DNA of 5,694 bases, taken from positions 1 to 5,694 of the forward strand of contig JAGAYB010000106.1 in assembly GCA_017940705.1 (NCBI GenBank). The letters run 5' to 3'. The notes under the pieces were generated by a model. It had not been told where the DNA came from. It saw nothing but the letters and a program-made list of their open reading frames with translations, and did no database searches. A program made the position numbers and the translations under genes. This stretch comes from Selenomonas sp. GTDB taxonomy: Bacteria; Bacillota_C; Negativicutes; Selenomonadales; Selenomonadaceae. Of this stretch, positions 1 through 5,694 are shown in pieces (within the stretch, counting starts at the first letter, position 1; each line of letters begins with the position of its first letter).

Positions 1-702
1 AAGGAACTGCCGCGCGGCGATTTTGCCTTTGAAAAGGCTTTGGGGAAAGAGGGGCTGTCCTTTATCTGCGAATGCAAGAAGGCGTCACCTTCCAAAGGTC
101 TTATTGCGCCGGATTTTCCCTATTTGGAAATTGCCGGAGAGTATGAGAAGGCCGGGGCTGATGCCATTTCCGTACTGACGGAGCCGCGGGAGTTTTTGGG
201 CAGCGACAGGTATCTGGCGGACATTGCCGCTCAGGTCAGGATACCCTGTCTGCGCAAGGACTTTACCGTGGACGAGTATATGCTTTATGAGGCAAAAATT
301 CTGGGCGCTTCGGCGGTACTGCTGATTTGTTCTATACTGGATGCAGGCAGGATTAAAGAATATATCGCCCTTTGCGACAAACTGGGACTGTCTGCGCTGG
401 TGGAAGCCCATGACGCAGAGGAAATACAAAAAGCCCTCAGAGCAGGAGCCAGAATCATCGGTGTCAACAATCGCAATCTTAAAGATTTTTCCGTGAATAT
501 GGAGAACAGTGCCAGACTGCGCGAACTGGTACCGCCGGAGGTGATTTTTGTGGCCGAAAGCGGCATCAAGGAGGCCGCAGATGTCAAGGCGGCTGCAGAT
601 ATGGGCGCCGATGCGGTGCTGGTGGGCGAAGCTCTGATGAGAGCCGCCGATAAAGAGGCTAAACTCAGGGAATTTTACACTGCCGCAGGCAGGGTTAAAT
701 GA
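1..702 (+). CDS. trpC: Indole-3-glycerol phosphate synthase, 5' end missing
   Basis: This enzyme closes the ring of 1-(o-carboxyphenylamino)-1-deoxyribulose 5-phosphate to indole-3-glycerol phosphate, with loss of CO2 and water, in cytoplasmic tryptophan synthesis. The reading frame is open from base 1, so the gene starts upstream of the window. The 233 residues seen compare with about 250-260 in the family, so roughly 20-30 N-terminal residues are missing. Numbering from the first codon in the window, all expected catalytic segments of the (beta/alpha)8 barrel are present: ECKKASPSKG at 24-33 (Glu24, Lys26), LRKDF with the general-acid Lys86, VEAH with Glu135, GVNNRNL with Asn156 and Arg158, and AESGI with Glu186 and Ser187, followed by the phosphate-binding GADAVLVGEAL strand. 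The protein ends in TGA without a fused TrpF domain. An in-frame TTG at 40 is internal, because the homology extends upstream of it. trpB follows after 18 bases. The assignment is secure. Confidence 0.97.
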   Translation, partial: KELPRGDFAFEKALGKEGLSFICECKKASPSKGLIAPDFPYLEIAGEYEKAGADAISVLTEPREFLGSDRYLADIAAQVRIPCLRKDFTVDEYMLYEAKILGASAVLLICSILDAGRIKEYIALCDKLGLSALVEAHDAEEIQKALRAGARIIGVNNRNLKDFSVNMENSARLRELVPPEVIFVAESGIKEAADVKAAADMGADAVLVGEALMRAADKEAKLREFYTAAGRVK

Positions 703-705
703 TAG

Positions 706-716
706 AAGGGAGCAGG
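706..716 (+). promoter_or_regulatory. Ribosome binding site of trpB
   Basis: The purine-rich AAGGGAG at 706-712 lies 8 bases before the ATG at 721, and a second weaker AGCAGG lies at 711-716. It supports the 721 start and fills almost the whole gap between trpC and trpB, which fits co-transcription with no promoter in between. Confidence 0.8.
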
Positions 717-720
717 TATA

Positions 721-1911
721 ATGACGAATCCACAGGGAAGATTTGGCATTCATGGGGGACAGTATATTCCCGAAACGCTGATGAATGCGGTAAACGAATT
801 GGAAGAAGCGTATAATCACTATAAAAATGATCCGCAGTTCCAAAAGGAACTGACGGAACTGTTAAACGACTATGCAGGCAGACCTTCACGGCTCTACTAT
901 GCTGAGAAAATGAGCCGTGATTTGGGCGGCGCGAAAATCTACCTCAAACGCGAGGACTTAAACCATACAGGCGCCCATAAAATCAACAATGTGCTGGGAC
1001 AGGCCCTGCTGGCAAAAAAAATGGGCAAGACCCGGCTGATTGCCGAAACAGGTGCAGGCCAGCACGGCGTAGCCACGGCTACGGCGGCGGCTCTGCTGGG
1101 CATGGACTGCGTGGTCTTTATGGGCAAGGAGGACACGGAACGACAGGCGCTCAACGTCTACCGTATGCGGCTTTTAGGGGCAAAAGTGGTGGCAGTAACT
1201 TCCGGTACGGCGACGCTGAAGGATGCTGTATCCGAAGCTATGCGCGAATGGACTACGCGTATCAGCGACACTCATTACTGCTTGGGCTCGGTTATGGGGC
1301 CGCATCCGTTTCCCACCATAGTCCGTGATTTTCAGGCGGTGATTTCGCAGGAAATCAAGACGCAGATGCTGGCGAAGGAAGGACGCCTGCCGGACGCAGT
1401 ACTGGCCTGTGTGGGCGGTGGTTCCAATGCCATCGGCAGTTTCTATCACTTTATTGAAGATGAGGGCGTACGCCTGATTGGCTGTGAGGCTGCAGGCCGG
1501 GGTATTGATACCTTTGAAACGGCGGCGACCATCAATACGGGGCGTGTTGGTATCTTCCACGGCATGAAATCCTATTTCTGTCAGGATGAAAACGGCCAGA
1601 TTGCGCCGGTGTATTCCATTTCGGCCGGCCTTGACTATCCAGGTGTCGGCCCGGAACATGCCCATCTGCACGATATCGGCCGGGCGGAGTATGTAGCCAT
1701 TACCGATGATGAAGCCGTGGAGGCCTTTGAATATCTCTCGCGTACAGAGGGTATCATTCCGGCCATAGAATCATCACATGCCATCGCGTATGCCATGAAG
1801 CTGGCGCCGAAAATGGCGGCAGACAAGATTATCGTTGTGACTGTATCGGGACGGGGCGACAAGGACTGCGCCGCCATTGCCCGTTACCAGGGGGAGGATA
1901 TTCATGAGTAA
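721..1911 (+). CDS. trpB: Tryptophan synthase beta chain
   Basis: This PLP-dependent subunit condenses indole, channelled from the alpha subunit, with L-serine to give L-tryptophan, acting in the cytoplasmic alpha2-beta2 complex. The 396 residues match the family's usual ~395-400. Landmarks lie at almost the same numbers as in the E. coli enzyme: HTGAHKINN with the PLP-binding Lys87, AETGAGQHG with catalytic Glu109, Arg141 and Asp305 (the closed-state salt bridge), the phosphate-cradling VGGGSNAIG loop at 231-239, [14 protein letters not shown] at 301-314, and SGRGDKD with the cofactor-ring serine at 376. This is the standard TrpB1 type that partners with TrpA, not the longer TrpB2 form. The ATG start is supported by a good ribosome binding site, and the N-terminus ([15 protein letters not shown]) is the family's normal start. 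Its last codons overlap the start of trpA by 8 bases, suggesting translational coupling. Nothing is odd in the active site. Confidence 0.98.
   Translation: MTNPQGRFGIHGGQYIPETLMNAVNELEEAYNHYKNDPQFQKELTELLNDYAGRPSRLYYAEKMSRDLGGAKIYLKREDLNHTGAHKINNVLGQALLAKKMGKTRLIAETGAGQHGVATATAAALLGMDCVVFMGKEDTERQALNVYRMRLLGAKVVAVTSGTATLKDAVSEAMREWTTRISDTHYCLGSVMGPHPFPTIVRDFQAVISQEIKTQMLAKEGRLPDAVLACVGGGSNAIGSFYHFIEDEGVRLIGCEAAGRGIDTFETAATINTGRVGIFHGMKSYFCQDENGQIAPVYSISAGLDYPGVGPEHAHLHDIGRAEYVAITDDEAVEAFEYLSRTEGIIPAIESSHAIAYAMKLAPKMAADKIIVVTVSGRGDKDCAAIARYQGEDIHE
1889..1897 (+). promoter_or_regulatory. Ribosome binding site of trpA inside the end of trpB
   Basis: AGGGGGAGG ends 6 bases before the ATG at 1904. 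It decides the trpA start: an in-frame TTG at 1877 lies upstream of this site, would have no binding site of its own, and would add nine residues not expected in the family. The site is embedded in trpB codons. Confidence 0.88.
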
Positions 1912-2677
1912 TATTGCAAGTGCATTTAAAGACGGCAAAGCGTTTATTCCCTTTTTTACCTGTGGCTTTCCCGATATTGAAACGAGCAAAGCCGCCATCA
2001 AGGCGGCAGCGGAGAATGGTGCCAATCTCATTGAACTGGGGATTCCCTTTTCTGACCCGACGGCAGAAGGCCCGGTGATTCAGCGTTCCAGTCTGGGAGC
2101 CCTGCAAAAAGGCATCAATACCAACAAGATTTTCAAGATGGTCAAGGAACTGCGTCAGGAGGTAAAGATTCCGCTGGTTTTCATGACCTATGCCAATGTA
2201 GTGTTTTCCTATGGAGGCGGAGATTTTTTTGCCAAGTGCAGGGAAGTCGGCATTGACGGCATTATCCTGCCGGATTTGCCCTATGAGGAAAAAGAGGAAT
2301 TTGCGGCATTAAGCGAAAAATACGGCGTGGATATGATTTCGATGATTGCCCCTACCTCCAAGGAACGCATTGCCATGATTGCCAAGGAGGCAAAAGGCTT
2401 TATCTATGTGGTCAGCAGTCTGGGCGTTACCGGGGTGCGGCAGGAAATCACCACGGATTTGGCAGAGATGGTCAATGCCATCCGCAAGGTCACGGATGTG
2501 CCCTGTGCCATCGGCTTTGGTATTGCCAATCCCGACCAGTCCAAGCGCATGGCTAAGATTGCTGACGGCGTGATTGTGGGGTCGGCTATCGTGAAGCTGC
2601 TGGAAAAATACGGGGCAGATGCACCGGAGTATGTGGGGGCTTATGTGCGTTCTATGCATCCGCGGAATCTGCTGTAA
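1904..2677 (+). CDS. trpA: Tryptophan synthase alpha chain
   Basis: TrpA cleaves indole-3-glycerol phosphate to glyceraldehyde 3-phosphate and indole, which passes through a tunnel to TrpB. The 257 residues are slightly short of E. coli TrpA (268), as in many Firmicutes. Visible features are the first strand [11 protein letters not shown] (14-24), [11 protein letters not shown] (42-52) with catalytic Glu44 (E. coli Glu49), active-site Tyr168 (Tyr175), loop 6 SSLGVTG (171-177) with Thr176 (Thr183), GFGI (204-207) and the phosphate-binding GSAIV (226-230). Two differences stand out. The position of catalytic Asp60 is Glu55 (TAEGP instead of ADGP), and loop 6 has Ser-Leu where E. coli has Arg179-Ser180. 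I recall TAEGP with SSLGVTG from other Firmicute TrpA proteins, so this is probably a natural subfamily rather than damage. The start at 1904 overlaps the trpB stop (ATGAGTAA) and has a strong ribosome binding site. It is the last gene of the operon. Confidence 0.97.
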   Translation: MSNIASAFKDGKAFIPFFTCGFPDIETSKAAIKAAAENGANLIELGIPFSDPTAEGPVIQRSSLGALQKGINTNKIFKMVKELRQEVKIPLVFMTYANVVFSYGGGDFFAKCREVGIDGIILPDLPYEEKEEFAALSEKYGVDMISMIAPTSKERIAMIAKEAKGFIYVVSSLGVTGVRQEITTDLAEMVNAIRKVTDVPCAIGFGIANPDQSKRMAKIADGVIVGSAIVKLLEKYGADAPEYVGAYVRSMHPRNLL

Positions 2678-2731
2678 AGTAATGTGTTACAGAAAATATA
2701 AGTCAATAGGATAAAACCAAAACAAAAAATA

Positions 2732-2753
2732 AAAAATGTTTTTTGGAAAAATA
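2732..2753 (+). promoter_or_regulatory. UP element upstream of the serA promoter
   Basis: Directly upstream of the -35 hexamer lies an A-tract, then a T-tract, then an A-tract (AAATGTTTTTTGGAAAA at 2734-2750). Compared with the E. coli UP-element core consensus AAAWWTWTTTTNNNAAA, 13 of 14 specified positions match; only the G at 2738 differs. Its placement is one base from the ideal -59 to -38 position for a start at about 2792. Such elements bind the C-terminal domain of the RNA polymerase alpha subunit and raise transcription. Further A-tracts at 2713-2731 extend the AT-rich zone. The base match is seen directly; activity is inferred. Confidence 0.6.
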
Positions 2754-2756
2754 CAC

Positions 2757-2785
2757 TTGCTACTATAAAGTGGATAATTTATAAT
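2757..2785 (+). promoter_or_regulatory. SigA-type promoter of serA
   Basis: A -35 element TTGCTA (2757-2762; 4 of 6 match TTGACA) and a perfect -10 TATAAT (2780-2785) are separated by the optimal 17 bases. The predicted transcription start is near 2792, giving a leader of about 30 bases. That is too short for a riboswitch or attenuator, so any control of serA transcription would act at initiation, or post-translationally through the ACT domain. This promoter makes serA a separate unit from the trp operon. Confidence 0.82.
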
Positions 2786-2807
2786 GTAAGAGTGTTATTT
2801 TGATTAT

Positions 2808-2813
2808 AAGGAG
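2808..2813 (+). promoter_or_regulatory. Ribosome binding site that sets the serA start
   Basis: AAGGAG lies 8 bases before the ATG at 2822 but only 2 bases before the in-frame ATG at 2816. The spacing selects 2822. Confidence 0.85.
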
Positions 2814-2821
2814 CGATGGAT

Positions 2822-4408
2822 ATGAAGGTTTTGGCTGCTGACGGCATTTCGCCCAAGGGCATAGAAATGCTGCAGAAGGAATTTGAGGTTGATGTAAGGG
2901 ATAAGATTTCCGCAGAGGAACTGCTGGAAATCATTCCTCAGTATGACGCACTGATGGTGCGCTCTGCCTCTAAGGTAACGGCAGAGGTCATCAACCGTGC
3001 TGAAAAACTCAAGATTATTGGCCGCGCCGGTGTAGGCGTGGACAATATTGACATTCCGGCAGCTACCGCCAAGGGAATTATCGTTATCAATTCTCCGGGC
3101 GGCAATACCATCGCCGCAACTGAACATACAATGGCCATGATGCTGGCCATGTCCCGCAATATTCCCATTGCCAACGAAACCATGCAGAAGGGTGAGTGGA
3201 ATCGCAAGCAGTATGTAGGGGTGGAACTGCGTAACAAGACTTTGGGCGTTATCGGCATGGGCCGTATCGGTTCCGGTGTAGCCAAGCGTGCCATGGCCTT
3301 TGATATGAATGTCATTGCTTATGACCCCTATATCAACGAAGACCGTGCCAAGGATTTGGGTGTGACTGTAGGGACATTGGATGATGTTATCACCCAGTCT
3401 GATTTCATCACGGTACACATGCCGCTGACCCCTGATACCAAGGGCATGATTGCCATGGAGCAGATGAAAAAGATGAAAAAAGGCGTGCGCCTTGTGAACT
3501 GCGCCCGTGGCGGTATCATTGTGGAAGAAGATTTGGCTGAGGCTGTGAAGCAGGGGATTGTGGCCGGGGCGGCCATTGATGTATTTACCAGCGAGCCGGT
3601 GGGCAAGGATCATCCGCTGGTAGGTGTGCCGGGCATCGTGCTGACTCCGCATCTGGGAGCTTCCACGGTAGAGGCTCAGGTAGGGGTGTCCCTTGATGTG
3701 TCTGAGGGCATTTTGGCCGCTCTCAAGGGCGAGCCTGTAGCAACCGCCGTTAATATGGCGCCGGTTTCGCCGCGGGTGATGAAGGTTATCGCGCCCTACC
3801 TCACGCTGGCTGAACGTCTGGGCGGTACGGTGGCTTCTTTGGCCGAGGCTCCGGTTAAGAAAGTGGAAGTCACTTACAACGGTGAGATTACAGAGGTCAA
3901 CACGGCCATGCTGACCACGGCCGTGGTCAAGGGCCTCCTGAATCCCATCATGGAAAACGACGTCAACTATGTAAATGCTCCGGGACTGGCCAAGGAGCGC
4001 GGCATTAAGGTTACGGAAGTCAAGAAGAAAGAGGCTGAGGACTTTGCCAACCTCATTACGGTGAAAGCCGATATCGGCAGTGGCAAGACCTTGACGGTGC
4101 AGGGAACGCTCTTCGGCAGTGAGGCCCGTATCGTGCGTATCAACAAGTTCCGCGTGGATGTTGACCCGCAGGCACGGATTCTCGTCTGCCCACATATCAA
4201 CAAGCCCGGCGTTATCGGTACCATCGGTACTTTTCTGGGTGTCCATGGCATCAACATTTCCGGCATGCAGGTGGGCAAGACGGAAGTGGAAGGTACCAGC
4301 CTGATGGTACTGACCATTGACCATGACATTCCTGCCGGTGTGCTGAAAGATGTGAAAGGCATAGACGGCATCATTGACGCCAAGCTGGTTAATTTCTACG
4401 CTATCTGA
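2822..4408 (+). CDS. serA: D-3-phosphoglycerate dehydrogenase, long ACT-domain form
   Basis: This enzyme oxidises D-3-phosphoglycerate to 3-phosphohydroxypyruvate with NAD, the first committed step of L-serine synthesis in the cytoplasm. From ATG 2822 it has 528 residues, the length of the long-type enzymes of Bacillus and Mycobacterium. Domains in order: the first half of the substrate domain (1-~97), a Rossmann NAD domain with GMGRIG (145-150) and Asp168 ending its second strand (a preference for NAD over NADP), the catalytic triad Arg229 (NCARGG), Glu258 (TSEP) and His277 (TPHLGAS), an intervening allosteric substrate-binding domain (~315-445), and a C-terminal ACT domain (~452-528). In the ACT domain His458, Asn460 and Asn478 line up with E. 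coli serine-binding His344, Asn346 and Asn364, so feedback inhibition by serine is plausible. The start at 2822 fits both ribosome-binding-site spacing and the family start MKVLAADGIS. The gene has its own promoter, ends in tandem stops TGA TAA, and is followed by a terminator. Confidence 0.97.
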   Translation: MKVLAADGISPKGIEMLQKEFEVDVRDKISAEELLEIIPQYDALMVRSASKVTAEVINRAEKLKIIGRAGVGVDNIDIPAATAKGIIVINSPGGNTIAATEHTMAMMLAMSRNIPIANETMQKGEWNRKQYVGVELRNKTLGVIGMGRIGSGVAKRAMAFDMNVIAYDPYINEDRAKDLGVTVGTLDDVITQSDFITVHMPLTPDTKGMIAMEQMKKMKKGVRLVNCARGGIIVEEDLAEAVKQGIVAGAAIDVFTSEPVGKDHPLVGVPGIVLTPHLGASTVEAQVGVSLDVSEGILAALKGEPVATAVNMAPVSPRVMKVIAPYLTLAERLGGTVASLAEAPVKKVEVTYNGEITEVNTAMLTTAVVKGLLNPIMENDVNYVNAPGLAKERGIKVTEVKKKEAEDFANLITVKADIGSGKTLTVQGTLFGSEARIVRINKFRVDVDPQARILVCPHINKPGVIGTIGTFLGVHGINISGMQVGKTEVEGTSLMVLTIDHDIPAGVLKDVKGIDGIIDAKLVNFYAI

Positions 4409-4418
4409 TAATGCATCT

Positions 4419-4450
4419 AAAAACTCCTGTTTTCAGCAGGAGTTTTTTTT
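4419..4450 (+). terminator. Intrinsic terminator of serA
   Basis: An 11-bp stem (4419-4429 with 4437-4447, core CTCCTG/CAGGAG) has a 7-base loop TTTTCAG and runs into eight consecutive Ts (4443-4450). It starts 10 bases after the serA TGA. The A-tract on the left arm gives a shorter T-run on the opposite strand, so weak bidirectional action is possible, but no - strand gene is seen here. It separates serA from the com genes. Confidence 0.93.
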
Positions 4451-4490
4451 ATGCTCACGAAATAAAAATTAGAGTTATAGTTTTGGAAAA

Positions 4491-4497
4491 GAGGTGG
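4491..4497 (+). promoter_or_regulatory. Ribosome binding site of comEA
   Basis: GAGGTGG is close to the consensus GGAGGTGA. It ends 7 bases before the GTG at 4505 and 13 bases before the next in-frame ATG at 4511. The shorter spacing favours the GTG start. Confidence 0.7.
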
Positions 4498-4504
4498 ATG
4501 TATA

Positions 4505-5065
4505 GTGCCAATGTACAAAAAATCTATGCTGATTTTGCTTGTGCTGATAGCTGCGGCTTTAGGCGGCACTTATTATGGGTTGTATGCGGAAGAGCCGGAG
4601 GTCGTGGAATCTATTTCTGCTGAAGAGAATGCGCCCGTCAGGGAAATAACCGTGTATGTAACCGGCGGTGTCAATAAGCCGGGGCTGGTACAGCTGGCAG
4701 AAGGAGCCAGGGCGGCAGATGCCGTTAATGCCTGCGGCGGCCTGCTGCCTGATGCGGACAGCGAAAAAGTAAATCTGGCGCAGCAGCTCAAAGACGGCCA
4801 GCAACTAAGGATACCGGAAAGAAAACTTGACGGGACGGGCGCAAAGACTGCCGCGCAGTCTAAGGATGATAAGGGGCTGGTAAATATCAATACGGCTGAC
4901 GAAAAAGCCTTGGACACATTGCCCGGCATAGGCCCTTCCATGGCTAAGCGCATTATCGAGTATCGGGAAACAGAAGGGGCTTTTCAGTCCCCCGAGGATA
5001 TCAAAAAAATTCGCGGCATTGGCGAAGCTAAATTTGCCAAGCTAAAGGACAAGATTTGTATTTGA
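4505..5065 (+). CDS. comEA: Competence protein ComEA, membrane-anchored DNA receptor
   Basis: ComEA binds double-stranded DNA outside the cytoplasmic membrane during natural transformation and hands it to the ComEC channel. The 186 residues show a short basic N-terminus (MYKK), one hydrophobic anchor segment (about 8-27), an acidic stretch (29-42), an SLBB domain (about 47-104: EITVYVTGGVNKPG, ending in QQLRIP), a polar linker (105-123), and a C-terminal helix-hairpin-helix domain (125-186) with the two DNA-backbone-binding hairpins LPGIGPSMA (139-147) and IRGIGEAKF (169-177). VNINTADEKALDTLPGIG is the hallmark of the family. Length and order match Bacillus-type ComEA. GTG 4505 is chosen on ribosome-binding-site spacing; ATG 4511 would remove only two residues. 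It lies downstream of the serA terminator, so it needs its own promoter, and no strong one is visible. comEC follows after 19 bases. Confidence 0.94.
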   Translation: MPMYKKSMLILLVLIAAALGGTYYGLYAEEPEVVESISAEENAPVREITVYVTGGVNKPGLVQLAEGARAADAVNACGGLLPDADSEKVNLAQQLKDGQQLRIPERKLDGTGAKTAAQSKDDKGLVNINTADEKALDTLPGIGPSMAKRIIEYRETEGAFQSPEDIKKIRGIGEAKFAKLKDKICI

Positions 5066-5071
5066 CTTGTC

Positions 5072-5080
5072 AGGAAGTGA
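5072..5080 (+). promoter_or_regulatory. Ribosome binding site of comEC
   Basis: AGGAAGTGA differs from AGGAGGTGA at one position and ends 4 bases before the ATG at 5085 (7 bases measured from AGGAAG). It supports 5085 over an in-frame TTG at 5067, which lies upstream of this site. Confidence 0.75.
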
Positions 5081-5084
5081 CGAT

Positions 5085-5694
5085 ATGGAAATCGGTCAGC
5101 GTCAGGAATTGTTTTTGGCAGGCGTACTGCTGGCTTTGGGGACGGGGATAGGTGCAGGCACCATCAGACACCTGTCCATGGGAATGCTTGTTTTACCTTT
5201 GCTGGCAGTTATGGGAGTGTCGGCTTATGGTATTTGCCGTCAAAAAAGCTGGGCATGGCTGGCAGTATTGTCGGCTTTTTTTCTGCTGGGAATGCTGCGT
5301 TTTACCGCAGCTGATGAATTGCCTGCCAGCGATATTTCCCATTTTGCCGGCGAAACTGTTAAAGTAGAGGGGCTGCTTAAAGAGGAACCGCGTCTGACGG
5401 AAGATGCCCAAGGCGGCAGGAAACAACGTTATCTGCTGGCTGTCAATAAGGTTATAAGACACGGGGAGAAAGCGCAAAAGGCCAGCGGCGGCCTTTATGT
5501 CTATGCGCGCAGTAACGCTGCGCCCGAGGTACAGATAGGCGATGAGATAACCGTATCAGGGAAAATAAGGCTGCCTCACGGCTATCAAAATCCCGGCCAG
5601 CTGGATACCAAAATGCTGCTAAAGACGCAGGGGATTACGGCCTCCCTGTCAGCAGGAAAACAGGGGATAAGCGTTACACCGGCGGATGGCAGCA
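5085..5694 (+). CDS. comEC: ComEC/Rec2 DNA-uptake channel, N-terminal part
   Basis: ComEC is the polytopic membrane protein that carries single-stranded transforming DNA into the cytoplasm. The frame stays open from ATG 5085 to the window edge (203 codons plus one base); full-length members usually have 700-800 residues, so about three quarters lies outside. The visible part begins with three hydrophobic segments (about 9-25, 31-50 and 55-71), then the soluble N-terminal domain (DUF4131, OB-fold-like; about 75-195) with FAGETVKVEGLLKEEPRLTE (88-107), a YLLAV strand, IGDEITVSGKI (151-161) and the recognisable QNPGQLDTKMLLKTQGI (168-184), equivalent to the NPG-x-(F/L)-D...QGI signature. The channel (Competence) domain and any metallo-beta-lactamase-like domain are not in view, so intactness cannot be judged. 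Its position directly behind comEA supports the call, and the two are probably co-transcribed. The comEB found between them in Bacillus is absent. Confidence 0.9.
   Translation, partial: MEIGQRQELFLAGVLLALGTGIGAGTIRHLSMGMLVLPLLAVMGVSAYGICRQKSWAWLAVLSAFFLLGMLRFTAADELPASDISHFAGETVKVEGLLKEEPRLTEDAQGGRKQRYLLAVNKVIRHGEKAQKASGGLYVYARSNAAPEVQIGDEITVSGKIRLPHGYQNPGQLDTKMLLKTQGITASLSAGKQGISVTPADGS

Noticed and set aside
40..42. TTG at 40 as the true start of trpC.
   Set aside because: The frame is open to base 1 and the upstream residues continue the expected N-terminal region of the enzyme. The real start is outside the window.
85..843. A 252-codon - strand frame across the end of trpC and the start of trpB.
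   Set aside because: It spans two well-supported genes and their junction, has no family resemblance, and is best explained as a shadow.
1877..1903. TTG at 1877 as an earlier start of trpA.
   Set aside because: It lies upstream of the strong AGGGGGAGG site, has no binding site of its own, and would extend the protein beyond the family's normal N-terminus.
2679..2690. GTAA-TGTG-TTAC hairpin just after trpA as a terminator.
   Set aside because: The 4-bp AT-rich stem has no following T-run and is too weak to terminate transcription.
2786..2821. A riboswitch, T-box or leader-peptide attenuator ahead of serA.
   Set aside because: The predicted leader is only about 30 bases, with no stem-loop and no short coding frame containing regulatory codons.
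2804..4324. A long (506-codon) open frame on the - strand opposite serA.
   Set aside because: It mirrors serA exactly, is rich in His with no recognisable domain or hydrophobic pattern, lacks a credible ribosome binding site, and the + strand protein is a fully motif-supported enzyme. It is a shadow of codon usage.
4411..4623. A 70-codon + strand frame running through the serA terminator into comEA.
   Set aside because: It contains the terminator hairpin and overlaps comEA in another frame. Its product has no recognisable domain, and the ribosome binding site present serves comEA.
1..5694. tRNA or rRNA genes, CRISPR array, insertion sequence, long direct or inverted repeats, phage or defence genes.
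   Set aside because: Coding sequence fills nearly the whole window, and the gaps (18, 144, 96 and 19 bases) show nothing of these kinds on reading. I see no evidence for an undescribed system.

Overview
This window looks like ordinary bacterial housekeeping sequence from a Firmicute. My best guess is a member of the Negativicutes (Selenomonas-like). That rests on recalled resemblance of the SerA, TrpA and Com proteins, mid-range base composition, purine-rich Shine-Dalgarno sites and a SigA-type promoter. It was not tested by any search. All genes are on the + strand, and no gene-free stretch exceeds about 140 bases.

Layout. (1) 1-2677 is the distal end of a tryptophan operon: a 5'-truncated trpC, then trpB, then trpA, tightly packed (18-base gap, then an 8-base overlap). 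The usual trpF is not between trpC and trpB. (2) 2678-2821 is an AT-rich gap with no convincing terminator for the trp operon. It carries a near-consensus promoter (TTGCTA, 17 bases, TATAAT) preceded by an excellent UP-element match. (3) 2822-4408 is serA, a long-form D-3-phosphoglycerate dehydrogenase with intervening and ACT domains. It ends in tandem stops and a textbook intrinsic terminator at 4419-4450. (4) 4505 to the window end holds the start of a natural-competence DNA-uptake operon: a complete comEA (membrane anchor, SLBB, helix-hairpin-helix) and the first 203 codons of comEC, which runs off the right edge. A comEB is not present between them.

How the genes work together. TrpC makes indole-3-glycerol phosphate. 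TrpA cleaves it to indole, which TrpB condenses with L-serine to give tryptophan. SerA starts L-serine synthesis, so the neighbouring gene supplies the second substrate of tryptophan synthase. The com genes are a separate unit: ComEA binds incoming DNA and ComEC is the inner-membrane channel.

I found no mobile element, CRISPR array, structural RNA gene or clearly novel system. The most notable points are a Glu in place of the canonical catalytic Asp of TrpA, the absence of trpF from its usual place, and the strong UP-element promoter of serA.
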